Shown here: piece after piece, positions 31,991 through 40,370 of the stretch
Layout of the letters: each line of letters starts with the position of its first letter
Numbering within the stretch: position 1 is the stretch's first letter
Source: an uncultured bacterium
GTDB taxonomy: Bacteria > Elusimicrobiota > Elusimicrobia > Elusimicrobiales > Elusimicrobiaceae
NCBI GenBank assembly: GCA_949291545.1
Contig: CASEWB010000006.1
Span: 248,001 to 312,000, forward strand
DNA: 64,000 nucleotides
Direction of reading: 5' to 3'
Position numbers and translations under genes: made by a program
The notes under the pieces: model-generated
Told to the model about the DNA's origin: nothing
The model's input: only the letters and a program-made list of their open reading frames with translations
The model's database searches: none

Positions 31991-34219
31991 TTATTTATCG
32001 GGTGAAGCCGCTTGCTGGAGGAGGCTTTCAAACTGGGCGGCTGGCAGCGGGCGGGAGAAGAAATATCCTTGCGCCACATCGCAGCCGGTCTGGCGCAGGA
32101 AATCGGCCTGTTCGCGCGTTTCCACCCCTTCAGCCACTACTTGAATGCCCAAGGATTTAATCATTGCCACCGCGCCTTCTATTACTTTATGTGCGTGGGG
32201 GTTGTCTTCAAACCCGGACAAAAATTCTTTGTCCAGTTTGATACTGTCAAACTGCAGGCTTTTTAATACGTTTAGAGAAGAATACCCAGAGCCGAAATCG
32301 TCCATCGCCACCGAAAAACCCTGCCGGTGCAGTTGGGTGATTACGTCCTGCGCACGGGTTAAATTGTTAAAAATAACACTTTCCGTCAGTTCCACTTCTA
32401 TCATTTCGTGCGGGACATCGTATTTATCCACCAAGCGCAGCATCTGCGGAATGTAGCGAGAATCGTTCAAATGCAAACGCGAAAAGTTCACCGCTATGGG
32501 AACCGGCTGCAAGCCTTTCACTTTCCAAGCCGCCAGCAACCGGGCTACGCTTTCCAAAATAAACATATCCAGCCGCAAGATAAAACCGTTCTTCTCAAAA
32601 ATCGGAATAAAATCGTCCGGACGAATTACCCCTTCCGAAAGCCGGTTCCACCGCACCAACGCTTCGGCTCCGCGCATTTTGCCGGTGGCAAAATCGCACT
32701 TGGGCTGGAGGTAGACGGCAAAATCCCCGTGGTCCAGGGCGGCTTCCATTGTGTTTTCTATTTGCTTTTCAGCTACGATGCGTTTGCGGTCCGCCTCGTC
32801 GTAAAATTGGCATTTGTCAAACGACATTTTTTTGGCATTTTCCAAAGCCAGGTGGGCGCGGTCCAGCATAATATAGAAAGGAATATTCTCCTTCACTTCG
32901 TATACGCCAAATGCCACATCAATCATCAGGCAGGAATCCGCCACCGTGCAATCCCGCCGCAGCTGGGTAGCCAGCGAATGAATGCGTGCACGGAAAGATT
33001 TGCGGTCCGTATATTTTAACAGGAGGATAAAATTATCCGCCGTGGAACGGCAAAAACATTCTTCCGGAGTAATATTCTCGCGCAGTACGCGCGCCACCCG
33101 CTGGAGCACTTGGTTGCCGCGTTCGTAGCCGTGCAAGTCATTAATAACCTTAAATTTATTGATATCAAAAATCACCAAAGCGGCTTGCCCATTGAGCCCG
33201 GCCAGTTTGTCTGCAAATTGTTCGCACATACGGTTGAAGTTGTCCGCCCCGGTCAATTGGTCCACAAAGGCGGTTGTAAACAGTTGGCGGTTGCTGTAAT
33301 CGCGCATATGGAAAATATAAAAAATCAACGCCAAAAACACGCCAAACACCGATACCACCAAAAACAAAGACAGCCAAGTAAGCCGTTGGGCCTGCTGGGC
33401 TATAAAAGTGGTGGGCAAGGCTGAAATTAAATACCAGTCGTTAATTTCAAGCGGGATAAAGTGCAAAAAGCGGTGTCCGGTTGTCGCCCGGTAGCCTACC
33501 AAAAAGTGTTTCCCCTCCTGCACGGAAGCCTGCAGCTGTTCGGGCGTCATATCGCCGTCAAAATCAGCGTGGGAGAGTAAATCAAACACATTGGCAAAAG
33601 AGGTTTTATAATACCCCAGCACCGGCACCCCGCTGCGCTGCACCACCATCGAGTACCCGCGGTTTCCCATCGCGGACAAAGCCAACAGCGGGCGGTACCG
33701 TTCCGGCATTTGCAAAGCAAACAGGGCCCCTACCGGGCGGTCCTGCTGCAAAATAGCTACCGACTGCACCAGTACATCTTCGCCGTCTACCGGGTCCGCC
33801 TGCCGGACGGAAAGATAATGCCCTTCTTCCAACGTGCGGGCCTTTACATCCGCCACAAAAGCCGGATCTAATTGGGCCGGGGCCGACAAATAAATCTTCC
33901 CGTCCTCCGTAATCACGCCCAACAATTTAAAATAATTATGCCGGGTTTGGCGTTGTAAAAATTCAGTCAGCCGGGCGGGCTCCGTCCAGGGATATGTGTC
34001 TTCCACCGTGATGGCAATCGATTCCAGCACTTGTTGGTCGGTTTGGATTAAACGGTTAAAGTCGGAAGCGGCTTCCTCGCCGGCGGCCGCCACATGGGAT
34101 TTTACGTCCCGTTCCAAAATATGGCTGACCTGCCGCCAATACAGCGCTACGCCCGCCCCAATCACTAAGGCGGCCGCCATAAAAATAAAAATAAACAGAC
34201 GGAAAGATATGCGCTTCAC
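31991..34219 (-). CDS. Membrane c-di-GMP phosphodiesterase (Cache-GGDEF*-EAL)
   Basis: A 742-residue protein with membrane segments near residues 5-27 and 276-300, a periplasmic sensor between them, a GGDEF domain at about 305-470 whose signature is lost (RSTADNF), and an EAL domain at about 490-740. The EAL active site is intact: GAEALVRW, AVNFSRLHL, VELTES, AMDDFGSGYSSL, IKLDKEF, VAEGVE and AQGYFFSRP. It should hydrolyse c-di-GMP, which controls attachment and pilus functions in many bacteria. Same layout as the protein at 4426-6660, whose EAL site is destroyed, so the two may be paralogues with split roles. Confidence 0.9.
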   Translation of the reverse strand: MKRISFRLFIFIFMAAALVIGAGVALYWRQVSHILERDVKSHVAAAGEEAASDFNRLIQTDQQVLESIAITVEDTYPWTEPARLTEFLQRQTRHNYFKLLGVITEDGKIYLSAPAQLDPAFVADVKARTLEEGHYLSVRQADPVDGEDVLVQSVAILQQDRPVGALFALQMPERYRPLLALSAMGNRGYSMVVQRSGVPVLGYYKTSFANVFDLLSHADFDGDMTPEQLQASVQEGKHFLVGYRATTGHRFLHFIPLEINDWYLISALPTTFIAQQAQRLTWLSLFLVVSVFGVFLALIFYIFHMRDYSNRQLFTTAFVDQLTGADNFNRMCEQFADKLAGLNGQAALVIFDINKFKVINDLHGYERGNQVLQRVARVLRENITPEECFCRSTADNFILLLKYTDRKSFRARIHSLATQLRRDCTVADSCLMIDVAFGVYEVKENIPFYIMLDRAHLALENAKKMSFDKCQFYDEADRKRIVAEKQIENTMEAALDHGDFAVYLQPKCDFATGKMRGAEALVRWNRLSEGVIRPDDFIPIFEKNGFILRLDMFILESVARLLAAWKVKGLQPVPIAVNFSRLHLNDSRYIPQMLRLVDKYDVPHEMIEVELTESVIFNNLTRAQDVITQLHRQGFSVAMDDFGSGYSSLNVLKSLQFDSIKLDKEFLSGFEDNPHAHKVIEGAVAMIKSLGIQVVAEGVETREQADFLRQTGCDVAQGYFFSRPLPAAQFESLLQQAASPDK

Positions 34220-34352
34220 GGTGTATGCTCCCGCGGCAGCCCGCCAGAGGGGCTGCTGCCGTATTATTATACCATTTATCCACCCCCCAGCCGGGGAGAT
34301 TAATCCTATGCCATTTAGGGGAAAATTTCCCTTTATCCGCCCCCAAAAATAC

Positions 34353-34358
34353 TATAAT
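34353..34358 (+). promoter_or_regulatory. -10 box, leaderless arrangement
   Basis: TATAAT ends seven bases before ATG 34366; there is no ribosome site in between. Confidence 0.55.
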
Positions 34359-34365
34359 TCTGTAT

Positions 34366-35301
34366 ATGAAAACCGCCTTACTGATACCCGTATATAATGA
34401 AGAGCAGGTACTGCCTTTTTTGTGGCAGGAAACCCAAGCCGTCCTGCACAAGCTGCCCCAAGAAACTTTTGAATATGTGTTTGTAAACGACGGCAGTACG
34501 GACGGCACCTTGGCCCAACTAAAAGCCTTAGCACGGGAACACCCTTTTGTAAAAGTAATTTCGCTTTCGCGCAATTTTGGCAAAGAAGCCGCCCTCAGCG
34601 CCGGCCTGGCGGAAGCCGCCCAAGCGGACGCGGTGATTATTTTAGACGCCGATCTGCAAGACCCGCCGGATTTAATTATCCCGTTTTTAGAAAAATACAA
34701 AGAAGGGTTTGATATCGTTTACGGCCAGCGGACGGACCGAACAAAAGACAGTTTTTTTAAACGGATTACAGCCGGGACTTTTTACAAATTTTACAATGTG
34801 CTCGCCTCCCGCCCCCTGCCCGAAAATGCCGGCGACTGCCGCCTGTTAAGCCGCCGCGCGGCAGAAGCGGTGCTGTTGCTGCCGGAAAGGGAACGGTTTA
34901 TGAAGGGGCTTTTCAACTGGGTTGGTTTGCGTACCACGGGCGTGCCGTTTGCCCGCCGGGAACGCAAAGCAGGCAAAACCAAGTGGAACTATTGGCAGTT
35001 GTGGAATTTTGCGCTGGAAGGGTTAACGGCTTCCAGCACTCTGCCGTTAAGGCTGTGGACTTATTGCGGATTTATCGTATCCGGGTTTGCTTTCGTGTAT
35101 GCCCTGTGGGTGGCCGCCAAAAAGATTTTGTACGGAAACCCCGTCAGCGGGTACGCCTCTTTGATGGTAGCCATTTTATTTTTCAGCGGGGTGCAGCTTA
35201 TTTCGCTGGGAGTGATAGGCGAGTATTTGGGACGTGTGTTTACGGAAGTGAAACAGCGGCCGCTGTATTTAATAGACGAAAAAATAAACTGCCAGCAGTA
35301 A
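34366..35301 (+). CDS. GtrB-like polyprenyl-phosphate glycosyltransferase
   Basis: A 311-residue protein: GT-A domain to about residue 220 (LLIPVYNEEQVLPFL, VFVNDGSTDGTL, VIILDADLQDPPDLI with the DxD site, RDKAGKTKW-like segment) and two C-terminal membrane helices (about 230-255 and 265-290), the GtrB/DPM architecture. It transfers a sugar to a polyprenyl carrier for surface glycan modification. ATG 34366 follows a -10 box by seven bases, suggesting a leaderless message. A shared terminator separates it from the convergent gene. Confidence 0.9.
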   Translation: MKTALLIPVYNEEQVLPFLWQETQAVLHKLPQETFEYVFVNDGSTDGTLAQLKALAREHPFVKVISLSRNFGKEAALSAGLAEAAQADAVIILDADLQDPPDLIIPFLEKYKEGFDIVYGQRTDRTKDSFFKRITAGTFYKFYNVLASRPLPENAGDCRLLSRRAAEAVLLLPERERFMKGLFNWVGLRTTGVPFARRERKAGKTKWNYWQLWNFALEGLTASSTLPLRLWTYCGFIVSGFAFVYALWVAAKKILYGNPVSGYASLMVAILFFSGVQLISLGVIGEYLGRVFTEVKQRPLYLIDEKINCQQ

Positions 35302-35327
35302 AAAGCCGCCCAACAGGGCGGCTTTTT
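35301..35327 (+). terminator. Bidirectional terminator
   Basis: GCCGCCC / GGGCGGC stem with A-run before and T-run after, between convergent stops at 35301 and 35331. Confidence 0.85.
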
Positions 35328-35330
35328 ATG

Positions 35331-35858
35331 TTATGAATGGGCTTGCTGGGCAGGAGATTCTTCCTGTTGTTTTTTAAACAACCCCAACGTTTGCTGGGAG
35401 TAAGCAAAGAACGGATAAAAATTATTCTCCGGGTTGCGCAGTACAGCTTCGGGTAATTCGGTATAGAATAATTTTTCTTTGGACACCGCAAACAGGCGCA
35501 CCATTTCAGGCGACGACGGCGGCGGGAGTTCCCCTCCCGTATGCACGGCGGTCATTTCGCCCGTCAGTTTGCTGGCGTGCGCCAACATACGGGCAGCGGC
35601 TTCCTGCAAGGCTTCGTGCCCGTGCCCGCCAATTACCCCGCCTAAACCGCTTTTGCTGTTGTTTTCAAAATACAGGCTGCTGTCCCCCAACGAATTGGTG
35701 GCCAGGAACAGGTGTTTTATGTCGCTTCCGTCCTGCATAGCCATTTCAATACCGGCCACGGAAATTTTGTCCGGGCCGATTTCTATTACGCCTTTGCGGT
35801 TTTCCAGATTTTTGACGTCCAGCCAAAAATTCCGCATATTCAAATACGCTTGTTTCAT
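35331..35858 (-). CDS. Cytoplasmic protein of unknown function
   Basis: A 175-residue protein with no signal peptide or membrane segment. A Gly-rich stretch in the middle (SGLGGVIGGHGHEALQEAAARML) and a Pro-rich turn after it are the only obvious features; the C-terminus is Gln/Glu-rich. I do not recognise the family. Monocistronic, with GGGGG ahead of the ATG and a terminator behind it, which supports a real gene. Confidence 0.65.
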   Translation of the reverse strand: MKQAYLNMRNFWLDVKNLENRKGVIEIGPDKISVAGIEMAMQDGSDIKHLFLATNSLGDSSLYFENNSKSGLGGVIGGHGHEALQEAAARMLAHASKLTGEMTAVHTGGELPPPSSPEMVRLFAVSKEKLFYTELPEAVLRNPENNFYPFFAYSQQTLGLFKKQQEESPAQQAHS

Positions 35859-35973
35859 AAAATCCCCCTTGTGGATATATCATATCACATTTTATCTGCC
35901 GTTTCTGCCTCCGTTACAAGCGCCTCAAGGGGCTCAAATTGGGGTATAATAAAAGAAAAGCCGGGAGGTTTGT

Positions 35974-37182
35974 ATGACTAAAAAAGGACGCGCCGTAATT
36001 TTAATGATGGACTCTTTTGGATTGGGAGGCGCGGAAGACGCCGCCCGCTTTGGCGACGAAGGCGCCAACACATTAGGGCACATTGCCGCTGTACGCGGCG
36101 GGCTTAAAATTCCAAATTTAGCCGCACTGGGTCTGTTAAAAGCCGCCCAGGCTTCCTGCGGCAAAATGCCGCTGGCCGGCCCGCAGGACGGAGCCAAAGT
36201 AACGCTTCCTTCCAAATATGGTTTTATGCGTGAAATCAGCCACGGCAAAGACACTTCCTCCGGCCATTGGGAAATGGCGGGCTCGCCTGTGGAATTTGAA
36301 TGGGGGTATTTTAAACCGGACTATCCCTCCTTCCCGCCGGAACTGATTGAAAAAATCTGCGCCGAAGCCGGCCTGCCCGGCATTTTGGGCAACAAAGCCG
36401 CTTCCGGCACCGTCATTATCGACGAACTGGGCGAAGAACATATCCAAACCGGCAAACCCATTTGCTACACCTCCGCCGACAGCGTGTTCCAAATTGCCGC
36501 GCACGAAAAACATTTTGGTTTGGACCGCTTGTATAAGGTGTGCGAAATCGCCTTTAAACATGTGGCACCCTACAACATTGCCCGCGTGATTGCACGCCCG
36601 TTTGAAGGGGAAAAGAAAGGGGAATTTAAACGCACTAAAAACCGCCACGACTATTCCGTCAAGCCTCCCATGAAAACCGTGCTGGACGAAATAAAAGAAG
36701 CGGGCGGAAAAGTAATTTCCGTCGGCAAAATTTCGGATATTTTTGCCAAGCAAGGCATCACCCAAGCGGTAAAAGCCTCCGGCTTGGAAGAACTGTGGGA
36801 TGTGACGCTTGCCCAGGCGGCCGCCGCGCCGGACTTTAGTTTGGTGTTTACCAACTTTGTGGATTTTGATATGACCTGGGGCCACCGCCGCGACGTGGAA
36901 GGCTATGCCAAAGGCTTGGAATATTTTGATTCCCGCCTGCCGGAATTGGCCGCCCAAATGCAGGAGGGCGATATTGCTTTTATCACGGCCGACCACGGCT
37001 GCGACCCTACCTACAAAGGGACCGACCACACCCGCGAACACGTCCCCGTAATTATGTTCGGCCCGGGCCTTAAACCCCAGGCGTTGGGCGGGCGCAATTC
37101 GTATGCCGATTTGGGGCAAACGATAGCCGACTACTTTAAATTGCCGCCGCTTAAATTCGGCAAAAGCTTTTTAAATGACTGA
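35974..37182 (+). CDS. deoB: Phosphopentomutase
   Basis: This 402-residue alkaline-phosphatase-superfamily enzyme interconverts ribose-1- and ribose-5-phosphate in nucleoside salvage. The metal and phosphate residues are visible: MMDSFGLGG at the N-terminus with Asp, DEGANTLGH (the phosphorylated Thr region), and late [22 protein letters not shown] with the Asp/His set. GHWEMAG and [10 protein letters not shown] are typical of DeoB. TATAAT and GGGAGG precede the ATG. No other nucleoside genes are adjacent. Confidence 0.95.
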   Translation: MTKKGRAVILMMDSFGLGGAEDAARFGDEGANTLGHIAAVRGGLKIPNLAALGLLKAAQASCGKMPLAGPQDGAKVTLPSKYGFMREISHGKDTSSGHWEMAGSPVEFEWGYFKPDYPSFPPELIEKICAEAGLPGILGNKAASGTVIIDELGEEHIQTGKPICYTSADSVFQIAAHEKHFGLDRLYKVCEIAFKHVAPYNIARVIARPFEGEKKGEFKRTKNRHDYSVKPPMKTVLDEIKEAGGKVISVGKISDIFAKQGITQAVKASGLEELWDVTLAQAAAAPDFSLVFTNFVDFDMTWGHRRDVEGYAKGLEYFDSRLPELAAQMQEGDIAFITADHGCDPTYKGTDHTREHVPVIMFGPGLKPQALGGRNSYADLGQTIADYFKLPPLKFGKSFLND

Positions 37183-37183
37183 C

Positions 37184-37214
37184 AAAAACCCCGGGTTCAG
37201 CGCCCGGGGTTTTA
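37184..37214 (+). terminator. Bidirectional terminator
   Basis: CCCCGGG / CCCGGGG with a seven-base loop, A-run before and TTTT after, between deoB and the convergent flavoprotein gene. Confidence 0.85.
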
Positions 37215-37235
37215 AAATTATCCGGCAATTTTTAG

Positions 37236-38300
37236 TCAGCGAATAATAGAAATACTCGCAAGGCCGCTCCGCATTACACAGCGGCGCAAAAACGGCTGAT
37301 ACATAAACGGGCATTTGAACCGTTTGCCCCACAATTTAAGCCGCAGCCCCAAACAAGCGCGCGCATAGCGGCGGTGCTCGGCTGCACACGGACGCGGCCC
37401 CAAAGCGGCGGCTAGCTTTTGCGCGCTAAGCATTGCGCTGGATATGCCTTCCAAACTGCTGGGGCTGATCAGGCCGGCGGCTTCGCCTATTAAAAACACG
37501 CCGTTTTGCCCCAAGCAAAAATCTCCCCACCCCGCCGGGCGCAATACGCGGCAGGCTTCGGTTTTAAGCGGTACCCCAAATTGAAAGCCGTACTTTGCCA
37601 ACTTTTGTTTTTGGCGTTCAAACCGGGCACGGCAATCCTGCGCCGGGTAAGCCCCGCCAAAAATAAAATAACCGTCTTTGGAAACGGACCAGGAGTAACA
37701 ATCGGTTTCCTGCGGGTCAAAAAGGCAGGAATAGAACGGGCTGGTGTGCTGTTCTTTAAACCACTGCTGCACCGCCACATAACTGCGCACCCGGTACCGC
37801 GGGAAAAACGTCCGGCGGACCAACGAGTCCGCTCCGTCTGCTCCCACCACACGCCGGGCCAAGGCCGTATGCTCCTGGGCGTTTTGGCGGTAGGTAATTT
37901 CAAAACAACCGTCCGAACGGCGGGTCAGGCGCGTAACCTGCGCCCCCTGTTGCACCTGCACCGAAGCAGGAATAAGTGTGTGGAGCCAGAGGTCAAATTT
38001 TTGGCGGTCCATATTTATATAAAAGCGCTGATAATGGCGGGTAAGCCCGGAGGGCAGGTCCAGCGTGCGCACCGCAAAAAGCTGGGGGTCCACCAGCACC
38101 GATTTAGGCAGGGTTAAATCAAACCGAGCCAGCGCTTTTTGGGCGTCCGGCGCCAATAAACCGCCGCACGGCTTTTCAAAACCGCCGGGCAAAAAAGTTT
38201 TTTTGTCCAAGCACAGCACTTCTTGTCCGTTTACCAACCGCGCCAAGGTGCTGCCTGCCGGGCCAAGCCCGATAATCACAACATCAAATATTTTTTCCAT
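37236..38300 (-). CDS. FAD-dependent oxidoreductase, geranylgeranyl reductase/FixC-like
   Basis: A 354-residue flavoprotein with the dinucleotide site VVIIGLGPAGSTLARL at the N-terminus, PCGGLLAPDAQKAL (a motif of this group), VVGADGADSLVRR in the middle and FLIGEAAGLISPSSLEGI binding the FAD phosphate. Members reduce isoprenoid chains or act as ferredoxin- or quinone-linked dehydrogenases; the substrate here is not evident. Thirty-four bases separate it from the NAD synthetase 3' end, with a terminator in between. Confidence 0.82.
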   Translation of the reverse strand: MEKIFDVVIIGLGPAGSTLARLVNGQEVLCLDKKTFLPGGFEKPCGGLLAPDAQKALARFDLTLPKSVLVDPQLFAVRTLDLPSGLTRHYQRFYINMDRQKFDLWLHTLIPASVQVQQGAQVTRLTRRSDGCFEITYRQNAQEHTALARRVVGADGADSLVRRTFFPRYRVRSYVAVQQWFKEQHTSPFYSCLFDPQETDCYSWSVSKDGYFIFGGAYPAQDCRARFERQKQKLAKYGFQFGVPLKTEACRVLRPAGWGDFCLGQNGVFLIGEAAGLISPSSLEGISSAMLSAQKLAAALGPRPCAAEHRRYARACLGLRLKLWGKRFKCPFMYQPFLRRCVMRSGLASISIIR

Positions 38301-38302
38301 AC

Positions 38303-38329
38303 AAAAAACGCCGCGTTAAAAACGCGGCG
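38303..38329 (-). terminator. Terminator after NAD synthetase
   Basis: CGCCGCGTT / AACGCGGCG stem, TTTTTT on the minus strand. Confidence 0.8.
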
Positions 38330-38334
38330 AAAAT

Positions 38335-40266
38335 TTAACGCAAGCTTTCTGCTTCCGCCAGCCACACTTGTGCGCTGGCGTCGCTGGGCATACGCCAATC
38401 GCCCCGCGGCGAAAGAGCCACCGAACCGACTTTCGGGCCGTCGGGCAGGCAAGAGCGTTTAAACTGTTGGGCAAAGAAACGGCGGAAAAATACTTTTAGC
38501 CATTTTTTGATAACAGCGGGTGCAAATTTTTTGTCAAAGGCCTGGCGGGCTAAAAAGTAAATTTTGGCCGGTCCAAAGCCATAGCGCAAAAAATAAAACA
38601 AAAAGAAATCGTGCAGCTCATACGGGCCCACCAAATCTTCGGTTTTTTGGGCGATTTTGCCGTCCTTGGCGGCGGGAAGCAGTTCGGGGCTGATGGGAGT
38701 GTCTACAATATCGGCCAGCACCGCCTGTGTTTTTTTGCCTGTTTCGTGCTGGGCCGCCCACGACACAAGCGACCGCACCAACGTTTTGGGCACCCCCGCG
38801 TTTACGCCGTACATAGACATATGGTCCCCGTTGTACGTTGCCCAGCCGAGCGCCAGCTCGGATAAGTCTCCCGTACCGATAACAATCCCTTCCGTTTGGT
38901 TAGCGATATCCATCAGTACTTGGGTGCGTTCGCGCGCTTGGGTGTTTTCGTAAGTTACGTCTTTTTGGTTTTCGTCATGGCCAATATCGCAAAAGTGCTG
39001 TTGGCAGGCTTTTTTGATGTTTACTTCCCGCCGGGTGATGCCTAAATTTTTCATCAGCGCTTGGGCGTTTTGGTAGGTGCGGTCCGTCGTGCCAAAACCG
39101 GGCATCGTTACACCAATAATATTTTTACGCGGCCAGCCCAGTTTATCAAAAGTTTGTGCGCAAACCAAAAGGGCCAAGGTGGAATCCAGCCCGCCCGAAA
39201 CGCCCACCACCGCCGTTTTGGCACAAGCGGCCGTCAGGCGGGTGGCCAAGCCAGTCACTTGAATATTAAAAATTTCTTGGCAGTTTTCGTTTAATGTATT
39301 TCCTTTGGGCACAAACGGCAAAGGCGATACGGCGCGCGACAGACGCATTACCGGCACGGAAGGCATACCCGTTTCTATCAATTCATAAGGTTCTGCCGTC
39401 TCAAAGGCGGCGTCCGAGCGGAACGTTGTGCTGACGGTGCGTTCCGTGCGCAGGCGCTCCACATCTATTTCCGCGCAGACGAGCTGCGCCTCCATCGAAA
39501 ACCGTTCCGAAAAAGCCAGCGGCGTGCCGTTTTCATAAATTAACGCATTACCGCCAAACACAACATCGGTGGTGGATTCGCCAAACCCGCACGAAGCGTA
39601 TACATAGCCGCACAGGCACCGGGCGGACTGCTGCTGCACCAACTGCCGTACATATGCGTGTTTCCCCGCCAATGCATTGCTGGCAGAAAGGTTAAAAATC
39701 ACGTCTGCTCCCTGCAAAACCAAGCGGGAAGAAGGCGGCACTACGGCCCATAAATCTTCGCAAATTTCCACGCCAAATTTCATTCCGCCCGCCGCAAACA
39801 ACAAATCCGTCCCCGCCGGGACCGTTTGCCCGCACAGTTCCACTTCGCCGCCGCCCCATTCCAAGGAGGAAGTAAACCAACGCTGTTCGTAAAATTCTTT
39901 ATAGTTGGGCAAATGCGTTTTGGGCACAACACCTAAAATTTCGCCCCGGTAACAAACGGCAGCGGCGTTTAACAATGCACTTCCCGCACGCACCGGCAAA
40001 CCCGCCATAAACACGATATCCAAGTTTTCCGTCCGGCGCAACAACGCCGCCAACACGCGTTCGGCAGCGTCTAAAAGCAAGGGTTTTAAAAATAAATCGC
40101 CGCAGGTGTATCCCGTCAAACTTAACTCCGGAAACACCACCGCGCGCACGCCCTCCTGTGCGGCACGGATCAGGCAGGCTTCCAACTGGGCGGCGTTATA
40201 GGCGGGATCCGCCACTTTGACGGAAGGCACGCACGCGGCCACTTTTACAAAACCAAAATCATTCAT
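38335..40266 (-). CDS. nadE: Glutamine-dependent NAD+ synthetase
   Basis: A 643-residue two-domain enzyme. The N-terminal nitrilase-like glutaminase (to about residue 280) has the Glu (VVFPELSLTGYTCGD), Lys (VPKTHLPNYKEFYE) and Cys (VEICEDLW) triad. The C-terminal synthetase has the ATP P-loop VGVSGGLDSTLALLV, followed by GTGDLSELALGW. It makes NAD+ from deamido-NAD+ using glutamine. Monocistronic between terminators. Confidence 0.95.
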   Translation of the reverse strand: MNDFGFVKVAACVPSVKVADPAYNAAQLEACLIRAAQEGVRAVVFPELSLTGYTCGDLFLKPLLLDAAERVLAALLRRTENLDIVFMAGLPVRAGSALLNAAAVCYRGEILGVVPKTHLPNYKEFYEQRWFTSSLEWGGGEVELCGQTVPAGTDLLFAAGGMKFGVEICEDLWAVVPPSSRLVLQGADVIFNLSASNALAGKHAYVRQLVQQQSARCLCGYVYASCGFGESTTDVVFGGNALIYENGTPLAFSERFSMEAQLVCAEIDVERLRTERTVSTTFRSDAAFETAEPYELIETGMPSVPVMRLSRAVSPLPFVPKGNTLNENCQEIFNIQVTGLATRLTAACAKTAVVGVSGGLDSTLALLVCAQTFDKLGWPRKNIIGVTMPGFGTTDRTYQNAQALMKNLGITRREVNIKKACQQHFCDIGHDENQKDVTYENTQARERTQVLMDIANQTEGIVIGTGDLSELALGWATYNGDHMSMYGVNAGVPKTLVRSLVSWAAQHETGKKTQAVLADIVDTPISPELLPAAKDGKIAQKTEDLVGPYELHDFFLFYFLRYGFGPAKIYFLARQAFDKKFAPAVIKKWLKVFFRRFFAQQFKRSCLPDGPKVGSVALSPRGDWRMPSDASAQVWLAEAESLR

Positions 40267-40320
40267 AAATCGCTCCTTGCTGGGTACGGGTTCTTTCTTT
40301 TATTCTATCAATTCTAACGC

Positions 40321-40352
40321 AAAAAGGCCGGATTCCCGCAGGAACCCGGCCC
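40321..40352 (-). terminator. Terminator after copper ATPase
   Basis: GGCCGG(A)TTCC / GGAA(C)CCGGCC stem with a CGCA loop, TTTTTGCG on the minus strand. Confidence 0.75.
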
Positions 40353-40370
40353 CGTAAACACACAAAACAA

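Noticed and set aside
36136-37119. 327-codon minus-strand frame
   Set aside because: It mirrors deoB; composition is that of an antisense shadow of a GC-rich gene and it has no recognisable motif.
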